Shown one piece after another: positions 1-8,749 of a DNA stretch of 64,000 bases. Positions within the stretch are counted from its first letter, which is position 1. Every line of letters starts with the position of its first letter. Source of the stretch: Hyphomicrobiales bacterium (lineage in GTDB: Bacteria > Pseudomonadota > Alphaproteobacteria > Rhizobiales > Beijerinckiaceae); assembly GCA_930633525.1 (NCBI GenBank), contig CAKNFP010000001.1:3533501-3597500 (forward strand). Reading direction: 5' to 3'. The position numbers were made by a program, and so were the translations under genes. The notes below the pieces were generated by a model that worked only from the letters and a program-made list of their open reading frames with translations, made no database searches and had not been told where the DNA came from.

Positions 1-27
1 GACGCGAGCAAGGTGAAGAAGCAGTAA
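1..27 (+). CDS. 3' end of an unidentified gene
   Basis: The first 27 bases read as an open frame ending DASKVKKQ and a TAA stop, immediately before the convergent minus-strand dehydrogenase gene. Only eight residues are visible, so no family can be named. The lysine-rich end would suit the C-terminus of many proteins. The call rests only on the open frame with a plausible stop. Confidence 0.35.
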   Translation, partial: DASKVKKQ

Positions 28-39
28 GGCTGCGAGGCC

Positions 40-960
40 TCAATACCCCGTCGTGCGGTCAACGAGACCGCGCGGCGGCTTGCCCGTTCTGAGCGCCTCG
101 ATCGCCTGCGCCACCTGCGCCGCAGCGGTGGCCGGAACCGTCCAGCTCGCGGCATGCGGCGTGACAGTTACCGCGGGATGGGTCCAGAATGGATGCTCCG
201 GCCGCAGCGGCTCCTGCCGGAAGACATCAAGCGTCGCGCCCGCGAGATGGCCCTCGTCGAGGAGCGCCACCAGATCCGCGTCGACAAGATGCTCGCCGCG
301 CCCGGCATTGATGAGATAGGCGCCTCGCGGCAAGCTGGAAAGGCGCGTGCGGTCGAGAAGGTTCTCTGTTGCGGCCGTCTGCGGCAAGAGCGAGACGAGG
401 ATGTCGCTCTGCGCGAGGCAGGCGGAAAGACCGTCATCGCCCGAGAAGACCTCCACACCCTCGACGGGGAGGCCCCGCCGGCTCCATCCACTCACGGCAT
501 AGCCGAGTGACAGGAACTGTCGCGCGCAGGCCTGGCCGAGCTCTCCCATGCCGAGAATGCCGATCCGCGCGGGGCTGACCTCCGGGCGCCCCCAGCGCCG
601 TCTGCGTTGATCGGCAGCCATCTCATCCCAGCGGCGATGGTGGCGCAACGCGGCGAGCACCACATATTGCACCATGTTCCGCGTCAGGGACGGGTCGATC
701 ATGCGGATGACCGGGAGGTTCGTCGGCACCGTGGGATCGGAGAGAATATGGTCGACGCCAGCGCCCAGCGAGAAGATGCCCTTGAGATTAGGGAAGCCCG
801 CGATGACGCCACGATCGGCGGCCCATGTCAGCACGAATTCGACATCCTCGACGGGCCCGGTCTCCGGCCAGACATGCACATCGAGATCGGGACATTCGCG
901 GGCAAGCGCCTCCAGCCATGTGGCCACGGGCGCGGTCTTTCGGATGATGACGAGGCTCAC
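40..960 (-). CDS. D-2-hydroxyacid dehydrogenase (GhrA-like glyoxylate/hydroxypyruvate reductase)
   Basis: A 306-residue NAD(P)-dependent 2-hydroxyacid dehydrogenase. The Rossmann dinucleotide motif GILGMGELGQACA lies near residue 135, followed by the family signatures LLPQT, NAGRGEHLVD and DVFRQEPL. The catalytic His is in TPHAASWT near the C-terminus. Length and the short N-terminal domain match the GhrA branch, which reduces glyoxylate or hydroxypyruvate; the substrate cannot be fixed from sequence. Its start overlaps the stop of the upstream FAD oxidoreductase by 4 bp, so it is the last gene of a minus-strand operon and may process the 2-oxoacid released by those dehydrogenases (inference). 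Confidence 0.88.
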   Translation of the reverse strand: MSLVIIRKTAPVATWLEALARECPDLDVHVWPETGPVEDVEFVLTWAADRGVIAGFPNLKGIFSLGAGVDHILSDPTVPTNLPVIRMIDPSLTRNMVQYVVLAALRHHRRWDEMAADQRRRRWGRPEVSPARIGILGMGELGQACARQFLSLGYAVSGWSRRGLPVEGVEVFSGDDGLSACLAQSDILVSLLPQTAATENLLDRTRLSSLPRGAYLINAGRGEHLVDADLVALLDEGHLAGATLDVFRQEPLRPEHPFWTHPAVTVTPHAASWTVPATAAAQVAQAIEALRTGKPPRGLVDRTTGY

Positions 961-2093
961 GATCTCTCCCCTGTGGCGGCGGGCTGTTGCTGGAAGCGAT
1001 CCGGGCGGAACGCCTCAACGGGTGTGGAACTGCGGCCATCGCAGATCAGTTCGCAGAGCACCTCGCCGACGGCGGGCGCGATCTGGAATCCACCACCGCT
1101 GAAGCCGAAGCCATGGAACAGGCCCGGAACGGCGACACTTTCCCCGATGAAGGGGCTCTTGTCGGCCGTGTAACCCTCGATGCCGGCCCAGATGCGGATG
1201 ACGCGGGTGTGGCGCAAGGCCGGCAGAATGGCCGCCGCGCGGCTGCCGATACGCGCCAGCGCACCGCTGTCGGGACGGGATGCTCCATCGCCGGTCGCCA
1301 CACCGAAGCCGCCGCCCATCACGAGATTGCCACGCTCGACCTGTCTTCCGTAGAAGCCACCGCCTTCGATGCCGATGTTGACGCTGACGAGCGGCGGCAG
1401 CGGCTCCGTGACGAGAATGGTCGGGTAGTCGACGCGCAGGGGAATATCGTCTCCCAGCGCCGCCGCAATCTCAGCCCCCCAGCCCCCCGCCGTATTGACC
1501 AGCCGGCGGGCGCGCACCGCGACTGCATCGCCGCAACGCAACTGAAAGCCATCGCCATCACGCGTGATCCCCGTCACGGGACATCGCTCGATCACCTCAC
1601 AGCCTGCCTCGCGCGCCGCCCGCGCATAGGCGGCCGCGACGAGCCGAGGATTCGCCTGGCCATCGCCGGGGCACAAGGAGCCGCCGATGATCTCCGGCCC
1701 GAAACAGGGATAGCGGTCACGGAACGCCTTGCCCTCGAGGATCTCGAGCCCGAGGCCGAAATCCGCGACGCGCTCGGCATAGGCGGCCAGCGCGGCGAGA
1801 TCAGCCTGTGAACGCGCCAGCTTGATGTGGCCGGACTGCAGATATTCGCCGTCGATGCCGATCCGTGCCTTGAGATCCGCCCAGATGGGATGCGCGCGCT
1901 GCGCGAGATGGAGCTGCGCAGGCGAGCGGCCCTGCCGACGGACGCCGCCGAAATTGACACCGCTCGCCCTGGAGCCGCCGAGATCGCGCTCCAGCATCAC
2001 CACCGGCACGCCACGCTGGCGAAGCGCGAGCGCGGTTGTGCTGCCGATCAGGCCGGCGCCGACAATCGCGACATCCGTATCAAGTTGCTTCAC
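957..2093 (-). CDS. FAD-dependent amino-acid/opine oxidoreductase, HcnC-like (DAO family)
   Basis: A DAO-family flavoprotein of 378 residues that oxidises amines or N-substituted amino acids at the C-N bond. The FAD-binding motif VAIVGAGLIGSTTAL is at the N-terminus and a GFGFSGGGFQIAPAVGE FAD-contact motif near the C-terminus. The open frame extends upstream, but a GTG start at 2093 is preferred because it overlaps the upstream stop by 4 bp (GTGA), indicating translational coupling. With the next two genes it forms the three-subunit architecture known from hydrogen cyanide synthase HcnABC, opine oxidases and hydroxyproline dehydrogenase. HCN synthesis is not implied. Confidence 0.85.
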   Translation of the reverse strand: MKQLDTDVAIVGAGLIGSTTALALRQRGVPVVMLERDLGGSRASGVNFGGVRRQGRSPAQLHLAQRAHPIWADLKARIGIDGEYLQSGHIKLARSQADLAALAAYAERVADFGLGLEILEGKAFRDRYPCFGPEIIGGSLCPGDGQANPRLVAAAYARAAREAGCEVIERCPVTGITRDGDGFQLRCGDAVAVRARRLVNTAGGWGAEIAAALGDDIPLRVDYPTILVTEPLPPLVSVNIGIEGGGFYGRQVERGNLVMGGGFGVATGDGASRPDSGALARIGSRAAAILPALRHTRVIRIWAGIEGYTADKSPFIGESVAVPGLFHGFGFSGGGFQIAPAVGEVLCELICDGRSSTPVEAFRPDRFQQQPAATGERS

Positions 2094-3472
2094 GGTTTTG
2101 GCTCGGCGAACACGAGAGGCATCGGCTTGATCGGCGCCTGGCCCCGCAGACGGCCGACATCGCCGGGCGACCGCCCGCTGTGGTGAGCGAGGAGCGCGCG
2201 GGCCGCCGGCCCACACATCCGCCCCTGGCAGCGCCCCATGCCGATGCGGGTCAAGGCCTTCAGCCGGTTGAGCTCATCGGCGCCATCCTCCCGGCAGGCG
2301 GCGCGCAAGGCGCCGACCGTTATCTCCTCGCAGCGGCAGAGAAGGACATCATCGGCGAGCGCGAACTGGGCGACGCGAGGCTCCGGGAAAGCCCGCCTGA
2401 TCCCGGCGCGAAAACCGCGCCAGCGCGAAACCCTGGCCTCTAGAGCGCCCGTGGCCGCCGCATCAACTTGAAGGCCAGCGTCCTCGCACAGCGCGAGAGC
2501 CACCCGCGCGCCGGCCGCCTCGGCGGCATCGGCGCCGAGAATGCCCGCCCCGTCACCCGCGACATAGACGCCCTGCACTGAAGTCCGTCCGGCCTTGTCA
2601 CGTTCCGGCAGGCTCTCATGCTCCGCCGCGCTATAGGTGAAGCGGCATCCCAGGAGATCGGCGATCTGGGTTTCCGAGCGCAGGCCGAAGCCGAGTGCAA
2701 CGGCATCGCAGGCCACGCGCTGCTCGCTCGAAGCGGTGCGCCAGACAAGGCCCTCCACGCGCTCCACGCCCTCGGCCACCACCGGAACCGCGCCATGGAC
2801 GATCCGGACACCGCGCGCCCGCAGCCATGCCACATAGTAGAGGCCCTTCGCCAGGGTGGCCGGCTGGCGCAGCATGGACGGCGCCCCGGCGAGTTGATCC
2901 GCGAAGCGCGCGCTGTCGAGAATGACAGCGATGCGCGCGCCGGCCTTGGCATATTGATAGGCAACGAGATAGAGCAGAGGCCCCGTGCCGACGAGCGCGA
3001 CGGTCTCGCCAATAGTGCACCCTTGTGCCTTGAGCGCGATCTGCGCCCCGCCCATGCTGAAGACGCCCGGCAGCGTCCAGCCCTTGAAGGGATAGATGCG
3101 ATCGGTCGCCCCGGTCGCCAGCACGAGATGGCTGAAAGCCACCGTCGCCGGCCCGGCATCCCCGATGACATGGAGTTCCCCCGGCGCGGCATTCCAAACG
3201 AGCGTCCGCGGGCGATAGTCGATGTGCGGGCGAAGCCCCTCGAAGGCGCCATGAAGCCGCTCCGCCTTCCTCGCCTCGAAACCGTAGAGCGCCTTGCGGC
3301 TGCGGCTGAAGGCGACCGGGGGCTGCCGATAGATCTGGCCGCCTGCCCGGTCCCCCTCATCGAGAACGACAGGGCGCAGGCCCGCGGCGACGAGGGCTTC
3401 GGCGGCGCGGATGCCCGCCGGTCCGGCGCCCACGACGACCGGCCTGATCTCGGTCAACGGTCGACCGGTCAT
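2090..3472 (-). CDS. NAD/FAD-binding oxidoreductase with C-terminal [2Fe-2S] domain (HcnB-like alpha subunit)
   Basis: A 460-residue pyridine-nucleotide-disulphide-type flavoprotein. It has an FAD motif VVVGAGPAGIRAAEAL at the N-terminus, a second GTGPLLYLVAY nucleotide site mid-protein, and YVAGDGAGILGADAA for the FAD ribityl contact. The C-terminus is a BFD-like [2Fe-2S] domain with cysteines in LCRCEEIT and CQGRMCG. ATG at 3472 overlaps the stop of the small iron-sulphur subunit by 4 bp and replaces a longer open frame without family similarity. It should act with the adjacent HcnA-like and HcnC-like subunits as one complex passing electrons to a membrane acceptor (family knowledge). Confidence 0.87.
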   Translation of the reverse strand: MTGRPLTEIRPVVVGAGPAGIRAAEALVAAGLRPVVLDEGDRAGGQIYRQPPVAFSRSRKALYGFEARKAERLHGAFEGLRPHIDYRPRTLVWNAAPGELHVIGDAGPATVAFSHLVLATGATDRIYPFKGWTLPGVFSMGGAQIALKAQGCTIGETVALVGTGPLLYLVAYQYAKAGARIAVILDSARFADQLAGAPSMLRQPATLAKGLYYVAWLRARGVRIVHGAVPVVAEGVERVEGLVWRTASSEQRVACDAVALGFGLRSETQIADLLGCRFTYSAAEHESLPERDKAGRTSVQGVYVAGDGAGILGADAAEAAGARVALALCEDAGLQVDAAATGALEARVSRWRGFRAGIRRAFPEPRVAQFALADDVLLCRCEEITVGALRAACREDGADELNRLKALTRIGMGRCQGRMCGPAARALLAHHSGRSPGDVGRLRGQAPIKPMPLVFAEPKP

Positions 3473-3750
3473 GTCGCCGGCTCCCCCTCGATCACGAACG
3501 CCATGCCCTCTTCCAGCAGCGTGGAGCAGGCCCGGACCGAAGGCCCGTCCGCGGTGCGCAGCCAGCAATCCTGGCAGGCCCCCATGAGGCAGAAGCCCGC
3601 GCGCGGCTGCCGCTCGAACTCGGATAGGCGCAGATGGCCGACTTGCGTCAGGACCGCCGTCAGCACGGTATCACCCGCCTTGCCCATGAAGCGCTCGCCA
3701 TTGATGAAAAAGGCTACGGACGGTCGGTTCTGGTCAACGGCGCGACGCAT
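3469..3750 (-). CDS. (2Fe-2S)-binding small subunit (HcnA-like)
   Basis: A 93-residue ferredoxin-fold subunit. Cysteines are arranged FCLMGACQDCWL, with a fourth in VRACSTLLEEG, as in the small subunit of HcnABC/opine-oxidase complexes. The family-like region begins FFINGERFMG, so ATG 3750 is chosen although the frame stays open for 288 bases upstream. It overlaps the end of the GlpD-like gene by 17 bp and the next subunit by 4 bp, so expression as one polycistron is likely. No export signal is visible. Confidence 0.85.
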   Translation of the reverse strand: MRRAVDQNRPSVAFFINGERFMGKAGDTVLTAVLTQVGHLRLSEFERQPRAGFCLMGACQDCWLRTADGPSVRACSTLLEEGMAFVIEGEPAT

Positions 3751-5329
3751 GGCGCCCCTCACCGGTTGCGACCGACGAAGGATCGATGCCGGAGCCGGGC
3801 ACGCCGTAGAGCCTGTCGAGCATGGCGAGATAGCTCGACACCTCGGCCTTGATACGTGCCTCATCCCAGCCGAGCATGGACGCCATGGCCTCCGCCGCCG
3901 GCAAAGCCGCCGCCCGCCCCTGATCCGCCGACCAGGCCAAACCCGTACGGCGTAGAAGGACATCCTCAAGCGTCCGGGCCTGCTCGACGCCCACCGCATA
4001 GTGGACATCGGCGAGCGTGGTCGGATCGTCCGGGTCAAGCCGCGCGGTGTTTGTATTCTCGGGGAAGTGCAGCGCGGCCCGCGACAAGGTCGCCGGCTGG
4101 CCCGACGGTTTCACGAAACGTGCGGCGGCGGCGACAAGATCCTGCCCCGTGGCGCGGTGCGCGCCGAGAGAGCCGTTGGTGAGCGCGAAAATGCCCGGCA
4201 ATCCTTCCGCCGACAAGTCGTGGATCTTCCGATTGCGGGCGCCCATGGGCAGGCCTGGCTCGTAGGTCAGCGGCCGCACACCCGCCCAGGTGGACAACAC
4301 ATCGTCCCGCGTGATGCCGAGCCCCGGCACCAGATGGTTGGTCTCCGCGAGGAGGAATTCAAGATCAGCGGCATCGACCGCGATGGTGTCGCGGTCGCCT
4401 TCGTAGAGTGTCTCCGTCGGGCCGAAGAAATGCAGGTCGCGCCAGGGCATACAGTAAAACGGCCGCCCGGCGCGGGTAACGCCGGCAACGCCGTGGCCCC
4501 GGCATTCCGGCGGCAGCTTGACGACGATGTGCGCACCCTTCGTCCCCGTGATCTTGGGCGATACGGTCTGCCCGGTCAGGGTATTGACGTCATCAACCCA
4601 GATGCCGGCGAGATTGAGCACCGCGGGCGCTGAAACCGTGGCCCCCTCGCCGGTCGCGGCATCGGCCAGCGTTACGCGCCATGTATCGCCGTCGCGCTGG
4701 ATACTGACCGCCGGCGTGTAATTGCGCGCGACGCCTCCGAGCCGTACGGCATCGCGCACCATGTCGACCACCACACGCTCGGGCCAGTCGATCTGGTATT
4801 CGGTGTAGCAGGAGACCGCACGAAGCTTGTCGAGGTCCCGGAGCCATGGCACGAACGGCTGCTCGGCAAGCGCCTTCTTCGCCGCCACGCGTTCGTAATC
4901 GAGTGGCACACCGCCCTCGCCGAGGCTGCGCAGCAAGAGGAAGGCACTGTCCACCTGCCACGGCGCATAAGGGCCACCGTGGTAGATGGGGTAATGCATG
5001 CGGATCTTACGGACGCGCTCGGGCTGCGTCTTCACGAAATCGCTGCGCACCCCCATCGAGCGACGCACCGTATTGACTGCCTTGATGAAACGATCGGGAT
5101 GCCAGAGGAAAGTCGTCAATGGCCCACCCGGCACGAGATAGCGCAGGCCACAGTGCAGAAGCCGGCTGGAGCGCGCTGTGCTCCCCGAGCCAAAGTCGCC
5201 CTTCTCGAACAGCGCGACCGAATAGCCCTGCGCGGCAGCCGCCTGGGCTGCCGCAGCGCCGTTTATGCCGCCGCCGACGATGACTATGTCGAAGCGGCGG
5301 CGATCCAGTGATGCCAGAGACAATCGCAT
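3734..5329 (-). CDS. FAD-dependent glycerol-3-phosphate dehydrogenase family protein (GlpD-like)
   Basis: At 531 residues it has the usual length of aerobic glycerol-3-phosphate dehydrogenases. The FAD motif IVIVGGGINGAAAAQAAAAQG opens the protein. The GlpD signatures GSGSTARSSRLLHCGLRYL, GTKGAHIVV and STWAGVRPL follow, with a C-terminal cap domain. These enzymes feed electrons from glycerol-3-phosphate to quinone at the membrane. Lying at the head of the operon with an opine-type dehydrogenase and a binding protein, it may act on a related substrate; many such paralogs are not true GlpD (inference). Confidence 0.85.
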   Translation of the reverse strand: MRLSLASLDRRRFDIVIVGGGINGAAAAQAAAAQGYSVALFEKGDFGSGSTARSSRLLHCGLRYLVPGGPLTTFLWHPDRFIKAVNTVRRSMGVRSDFVKTQPERVRKIRMHYPIYHGGPYAPWQVDSAFLLLRSLGEGGVPLDYERVAAKKALAEQPFVPWLRDLDKLRAVSCYTEYQIDWPERVVVDMVRDAVRLGGVARNYTPAVSIQRDGDTWRVTLADAATGEGATVSAPAVLNLAGIWVDDVNTLTGQTVSPKITGTKGAHIVVKLPPECRGHGVAGVTRAGRPFYCMPWRDLHFFGPTETLYEGDRDTIAVDAADLEFLLAETNHLVPGLGITRDDVLSTWAGVRPLTYEPGLPMGARNRKIHDLSAEGLPGIFALTNGSLGAHRATGQDLVAAAARFVKPSGQPATLSRAALHFPENTNTARLDPDDPTTLADVHYAVGVEQARTLEDVLLRRTGLAWSADQGRAAALPAAEAMASMLGWDEARIKAEVSSYLAMLDRLYGVPGSGIDPSSVATGEGRHASRR

Positions 5330-5391
5330 GGTTCTATTTGGTCACTACATTAGTCTGGTATGTTTTACTGGCTCAAATTACCGGCCAGCGA

Positions 5392-6954
5392 TCACTTGCT
5401 CAGTGTCGTCTTCTCGGTGATCAGCGGCCCGTAAGACAGGGAACCATCCAGCTTGTAGCCGTAGTCGAGGCCGGCGCGCCGGGCCCAGACCAGCTTCTGC
5501 TCGAACAGCGGCACCGCGCAGACATCGGCGATGATCTTGTCCTGCGCGGTCTCCCACAGCGCAATCTGCTTGGCCTGCTCAACTTCATTGGCAGCCTGGT
5601 CGATCTCCTTGTCGGCGACCTTGCAATGCGAGAAGTTCGTGACCGCCGTCGGCGTGCCGACCGAGCTGCCGGAATGATAGAATTCCTTCAGGTAATTCTC
5701 GGCAACGGGGAAGCGCGACGCCCCATAGACAACGATATCACTGAGATTCTGCCGGATCTGCTGATGGTAGGTGGCGTGTTCGACCACATCCATCTCGATG
5801 TCGATGCCGACTTTCTTGAGCTGAGCCTGCACGATCTGCGCCGGGCCGAGGCTGGTGACGTTTTGGCTCGCGATGACCTTCAGCTTGAGGCCGTTGCCGA
5901 AGCCGGCTTCCTTCAAGAGCTGCTTGGATTTCTCGGGATCGTAGGCCGGCAGTTTGACCTTCGGATCGGCACCAAGCGTCGCCGTCGGGAAGATCGTGGT
6001 CGGCGGCGTGGATACGAGGCGGCCCTTGAAGTCGACGACCTGCTGGGTATCGATGGCATGGGCGATCGCCTGGCGGACGCGAATATCGTCCAGCGGCTTG
6101 CGCGTCATGTTGAGATAAGCGGTGCCCTGATAGGCGGGTTCCATGACGTCAAGGACCGTATCCTTCTGGCCTTTCATGCGCTCGGCCCACTTTTGGTCCT
6201 GCCGGCCATAGACCAGATCGAGTTCACCCGACGTATAGGCCAGGTCACGGCTCGCGTCAGAGCGGATATAGCGATAGATGATCTTGTCGATTTTCGGTGT
6301 GCCGCGGAAATAATCCTTGTGAGCCTTCAAGGTGACAGACTGGCTGGCCTTGTAGTCATCGAAAGCGAACGGACCCGTGCCAACGGCCTTGGTGCGGAAA
6401 TCGTCGCCATACTGCTCGACGGCCTTCTTGCTGACGATGAAGCCGCCCTGGAAGTTGACGAGCGAATAGAGCAATGAGGAAGACGGCTTCTTGAGCGTGA
6501 TCTTCACGGTGCGCGGATCAACGGCTTCGACGCTCTCGATGTTCGCGAAATCAGAGGAGAACGAAGAACGCTTGGGGTCCGCCGCGCGCTGGAGCGAAAA
6601 CACGACGTCGTCGGCCGTCAGCGCGCCGAAATCACCGTGAAACTTGACGCCCTCGCGCAACTTGAACGTCCAGACCTTCTTGTCGTCGGAAACCGTCCAG
6701 CTTTCGGCGAGATCGGGCTCGATATCGTCGAGGCTCACCGAGCCGGGCTTGAAGCGCACCAGACCGTCGAACATCCAGGCCAGCAGGATCTTCTCCTGCG
6801 TGGCCGCGCCACGATGCGGATCGAGCGTGCCGAGGTCCGACGCCGCCATTCCGACAGTGAGCACCTTGTCCTGCGCCAGCGCAGGCGCGGCATGAACAAG
6901 AGCTGCCACGCTGATGGTCAAACCAAGCGCGATGATCGACGATTTCAAACGCAT
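5392..6954 (-). CDS. ABC transporter solute-binding protein, family 5 (peptide/opine type)
   Basis: A periplasmic binding protein of 520 residues. The N-terminus MRLKSSIIALGLTISVAALVHAAPALA is a clear Sec signal peptide cleaved before QDKVLTVG. The mature part shows the family 5 pattern (LDPHRGAATQEKILLAWMFDGLVRF, VWTFKLREGVKFHGD). ATG 6954 is chosen because the upstream extension would bury the signal peptide. The gene is on the opposite strand from its probable permeases (7808-9612), with the regulator gene between. Ligand unknown; peptides, opines or other amino-acid derivatives are typical. Confidence 0.88.
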   Translation of the reverse strand: MRLKSSIIALGLTISVAALVHAAPALAQDKVLTVGMAASDLGTLDPHRGAATQEKILLAWMFDGLVRFKPGSVSLDDIEPDLAESWTVSDDKKVWTFKLREGVKFHGDFGALTADDVVFSLQRAADPKRSSFSSDFANIESVEAVDPRTVKITLKKPSSSLLYSLVNFQGGFIVSKKAVEQYGDDFRTKAVGTGPFAFDDYKASQSVTLKAHKDYFRGTPKIDKIIYRYIRSDASRDLAYTSGELDLVYGRQDQKWAERMKGQKDTVLDVMEPAYQGTAYLNMTRKPLDDIRVRQAIAHAIDTQQVVDFKGRLVSTPPTTIFPTATLGADPKVKLPAYDPEKSKQLLKEAGFGNGLKLKVIASQNVTSLGPAQIVQAQLKKVGIDIEMDVVEHATYHQQIRQNLSDIVVYGASRFPVAENYLKEFYHSGSSVGTPTAVTNFSHCKVADKEIDQAANEVEQAKQIALWETAQDKIIADVCAVPLFEQKLVWARRAGLDYGYKLDGSLSYGPLITEKTTLSK

Positions 6955-6977
6955 TATATCCACCCCTGTGAAGAGAA

Positions 6978-7589
6978 CTATTCGCTGCTCAAGGGAACAG
7001 CGGCCACAACCCAAATAACTTCCGCCCTTGTCTGGCCGGGATTACGCCACCTATGAGGCGCTTTACTGTGATAGCGAAAACTATCACCAGGATTGAGCAT
7101 GAAGGCCTTGTCCTCGATCCAGAGTTCGAGTTGCCCCTGCAGAACAAGACCGACCTGCTCGCCACGCTCTATCGTGAAGAGCTCCTCGCCCGTTGAGCCG
7201 CCCGGCTCAATATAGGCGCGATAGACGTTGATGCCCGCCGAAGGCTGCGGCGTGACAATCACTTTCTCGATGCCCTTTTCCGGCGCATTGAGCGACGGAT
7301 GACTGCCGGCACGCGCGACGATCCCCTTCTCGTCAACCGTCGGCGCCTCGCCAAACTTCAACAGCGTCTCGGACGGAACCTCCAGCGCATCGGCGATAAG
7401 CCGCAACACCCTGACAGAGGGTGAGCTCAGGCCGCGCTCGATCTGGCTGACGAGACCGACAGAGAGCCCACACATCTGCGAGAGGCTTGAGATGGAAAGA
7501 CCACGCTTCTTCCGCGTCTGCCGAATCTGCTGCCCGAGCCACAGGTCGGCGACACTACGCGCTTCATAAGTCGTCACTTTGCCTTCCAT
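6978..7589 (-). CDS. XRE-cupin transcriptional regulator
   Basis: A 203-residue regulator of the HTH-cupin type. Residues 20-75 form an XRE helix-turn-helix (LSISSLSQMCGLSVGLVSQIERGLSSPSVRVLRLIADAL). The C-terminal half is a cupin_2 sensor (EELFTIERGEQVGLVLQGQLELWIEDKAFMLNPGDSF). Such proteins usually repress or tune catabolic operons in response to a small metabolite. It starts opposite the permease operon and just upstream of the binding protein, so it is well placed to control both directions of the cluster (inference). Confidence 0.87.
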   Translation of the reverse strand: MEGKVTTYEARSVADLWLGQQIRQTRKKRGLSISSLSQMCGLSVGLVSQIERGLSSPSVRVLRLIADALEVPSETLLKFGEAPTVDEKGIVARAGSHPSLNAPEKGIEKVIVTPQPSAGINVYRAYIEPGGSTGEELFTIERGEQVGLVLQGQLELWIEDKAFMLNPGDSFRYHSKAPHRWRNPGQTRAEVIWVVAAVPLSSE

Positions 7590-7807
7590 CTCCCAGACCC
7601 GGAGCCGTCACAATGGTGAAACGCTCGCATTTGTGACTTCATCATTCAAGTGAAATTTTCATATTGACGATGGCATCACCGCGCCTCTAAGTTGACGGCC
7701 ATTCGCAGCTATCGGTGGTACATGCGCTCACGCTCCTTCCGCTCGCCTTGCGGCCGCGGTTGCCGCAAGGCGGCGCCACGCCGTGGGGAAAGACGAGGCC
7801 CACATCC
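7590..7807. promoter_or_regulatory. Divergent control region with a 5'-leader hairpin
   Basis: 218 bp between the XRE-cupin regulator (minus) and the permease operon (plus). Within it, GCCTTGCGGC (7745-7754) and GCCGCAAGGC (7762-7771) form a perfect 10-bp stem with a 7-base loop, about 36 bases before the chosen start of the first permease gene. It has no T-run, so it is more likely an mRNA-stability or operator element than a terminator. Confidence 0.45.
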
Positions 7808-8749
7808 GTGTTGACCTTCATTCTCAAGCGGTTGCTTGTGGCCATTCCGACCTTGCTCGGCGTGCTGACCGTCGTGTTCTTCGTCGTGCGCGTGGCCCCC
7901 GGTGATCCCGCCATCGTCATTCTCGGTGAGTCCGCGAGCGCCCAGGCGCTCGCGACGCTGCGGGAACAACTCGGGCTGAACAAGCCGCTCATCGCGCAGT
8001 ATTTTTCATTCCTCGGATCGGTGCTGCAAGGTGATCTTGGTCGTTCCATGATCAGCAATCAGCCTGTGCTCACCGAAGTCTGGCGCGTATTGCCCTACAC
8101 TTTCGAATTGACCGGGGCCGCACTTCTGATTGGCGTCGTCTTCGGGGTTCCGCTTGGCGTGATTTCGGCGCGTTATCGCAATGGCTGGGCGGACTATATC
8201 GTCCGTTTCTTCTCACTGCTCGGCCTGTCGTTCCCCGCATTCATCTCCGCGATCCTGCTTCTCCTCGCCTTCGCGATCACGATCCCGCTCTTTCCGGTCA
8301 TCGGCGAGGCAAGCTATGCCGATCCCGCGCAACGCCTGCGGGCGCTCGTGCTGCCGGCATTGAACCTTGGCCTGATCATGGTGGCCTATATCACCCGTGT
8401 CAGCCGCTCCAGCATGCTCGCGGTGATCAATCAGGACTATATCCGCACTGCGCAAGCCAAGGGCGTGCCGCCGGGTATGGTCGTCGGCCGCCACGCCCTG
8501 CGCAATGCGCTGATCCCCATCGTGACGGTCATCGGCCTTTACCTCGGCGTGCTGATCGGCAATTCGGTTCTGACGGAAATCGTCTTCAACAGGCCCGGCC
8601 TCGGCAAACTCATCGTCATCGCGCTCAATCAGCGCGACTATCCGACACTGCAGGCGATGCTGGTGATCTATGCCGTCTTCATCGTCCTGGCCAACATCCT
8701 GACTGACCTCGTCTATGGCGTCATCGATCCGAGGGTTCGCAACAAATGA
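7808..8749 (+). CDS. ABC transporter permease, DppB type
   Basis: Inner-membrane permease with about six hydrophobic segments, beginning LTFILKRLLVAIPTLLGVLTVVFFVVRVAPGDP, the hallmark N-terminus of DppB/OppB proteins. The EAA loop that contacts the ATPase is near the C-terminal third (DYIRTAQAKGVPPGMVVGRHALRNALIPIV). The frame opens at 7715, but the extension is not family-like, so GTG 7808 is preferred, with a weak purine-rich site upstream; TTG 7811 is also possible. Its stop overlaps the next permease start by 4 bp. No transporter ATPase gene follows. Confidence 0.85.
   Translation: MLTFILKRLLVAIPTLLGVLTVVFFVVRVAPGDPAIVILGESASAQALATLREQLGLNKPLIAQYFSFLGSVLQGDLGRSMISNQPVLTEVWRVLPYTFELTGAALLIGVVFGVPLGVISARYRNGWADYIVRFFSLLGLSFPAFISAILLLLAFAITIPLFPVIGEASYADPAQRLRALVLPALNLGLIMVAYITRVSRSSMLAVINQDYIRTAQAKGVPPGMVVGRHALRNALIPIVTVIGLYLGVLIGNSVLTEIVFNRPGLGKLIVIALNQRDYPTLQAMLVIYAVFIVLANILTDLVYGVIDPRVRNK

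Noticed and set aside
2090..4038. True hydrogen cyanide synthesis genes (hcnABC)
   Set aside because: The subunit architecture is shared with opine, hydroxyproline and D-amino-acid dehydrogenases, and the catabolic context favours those.
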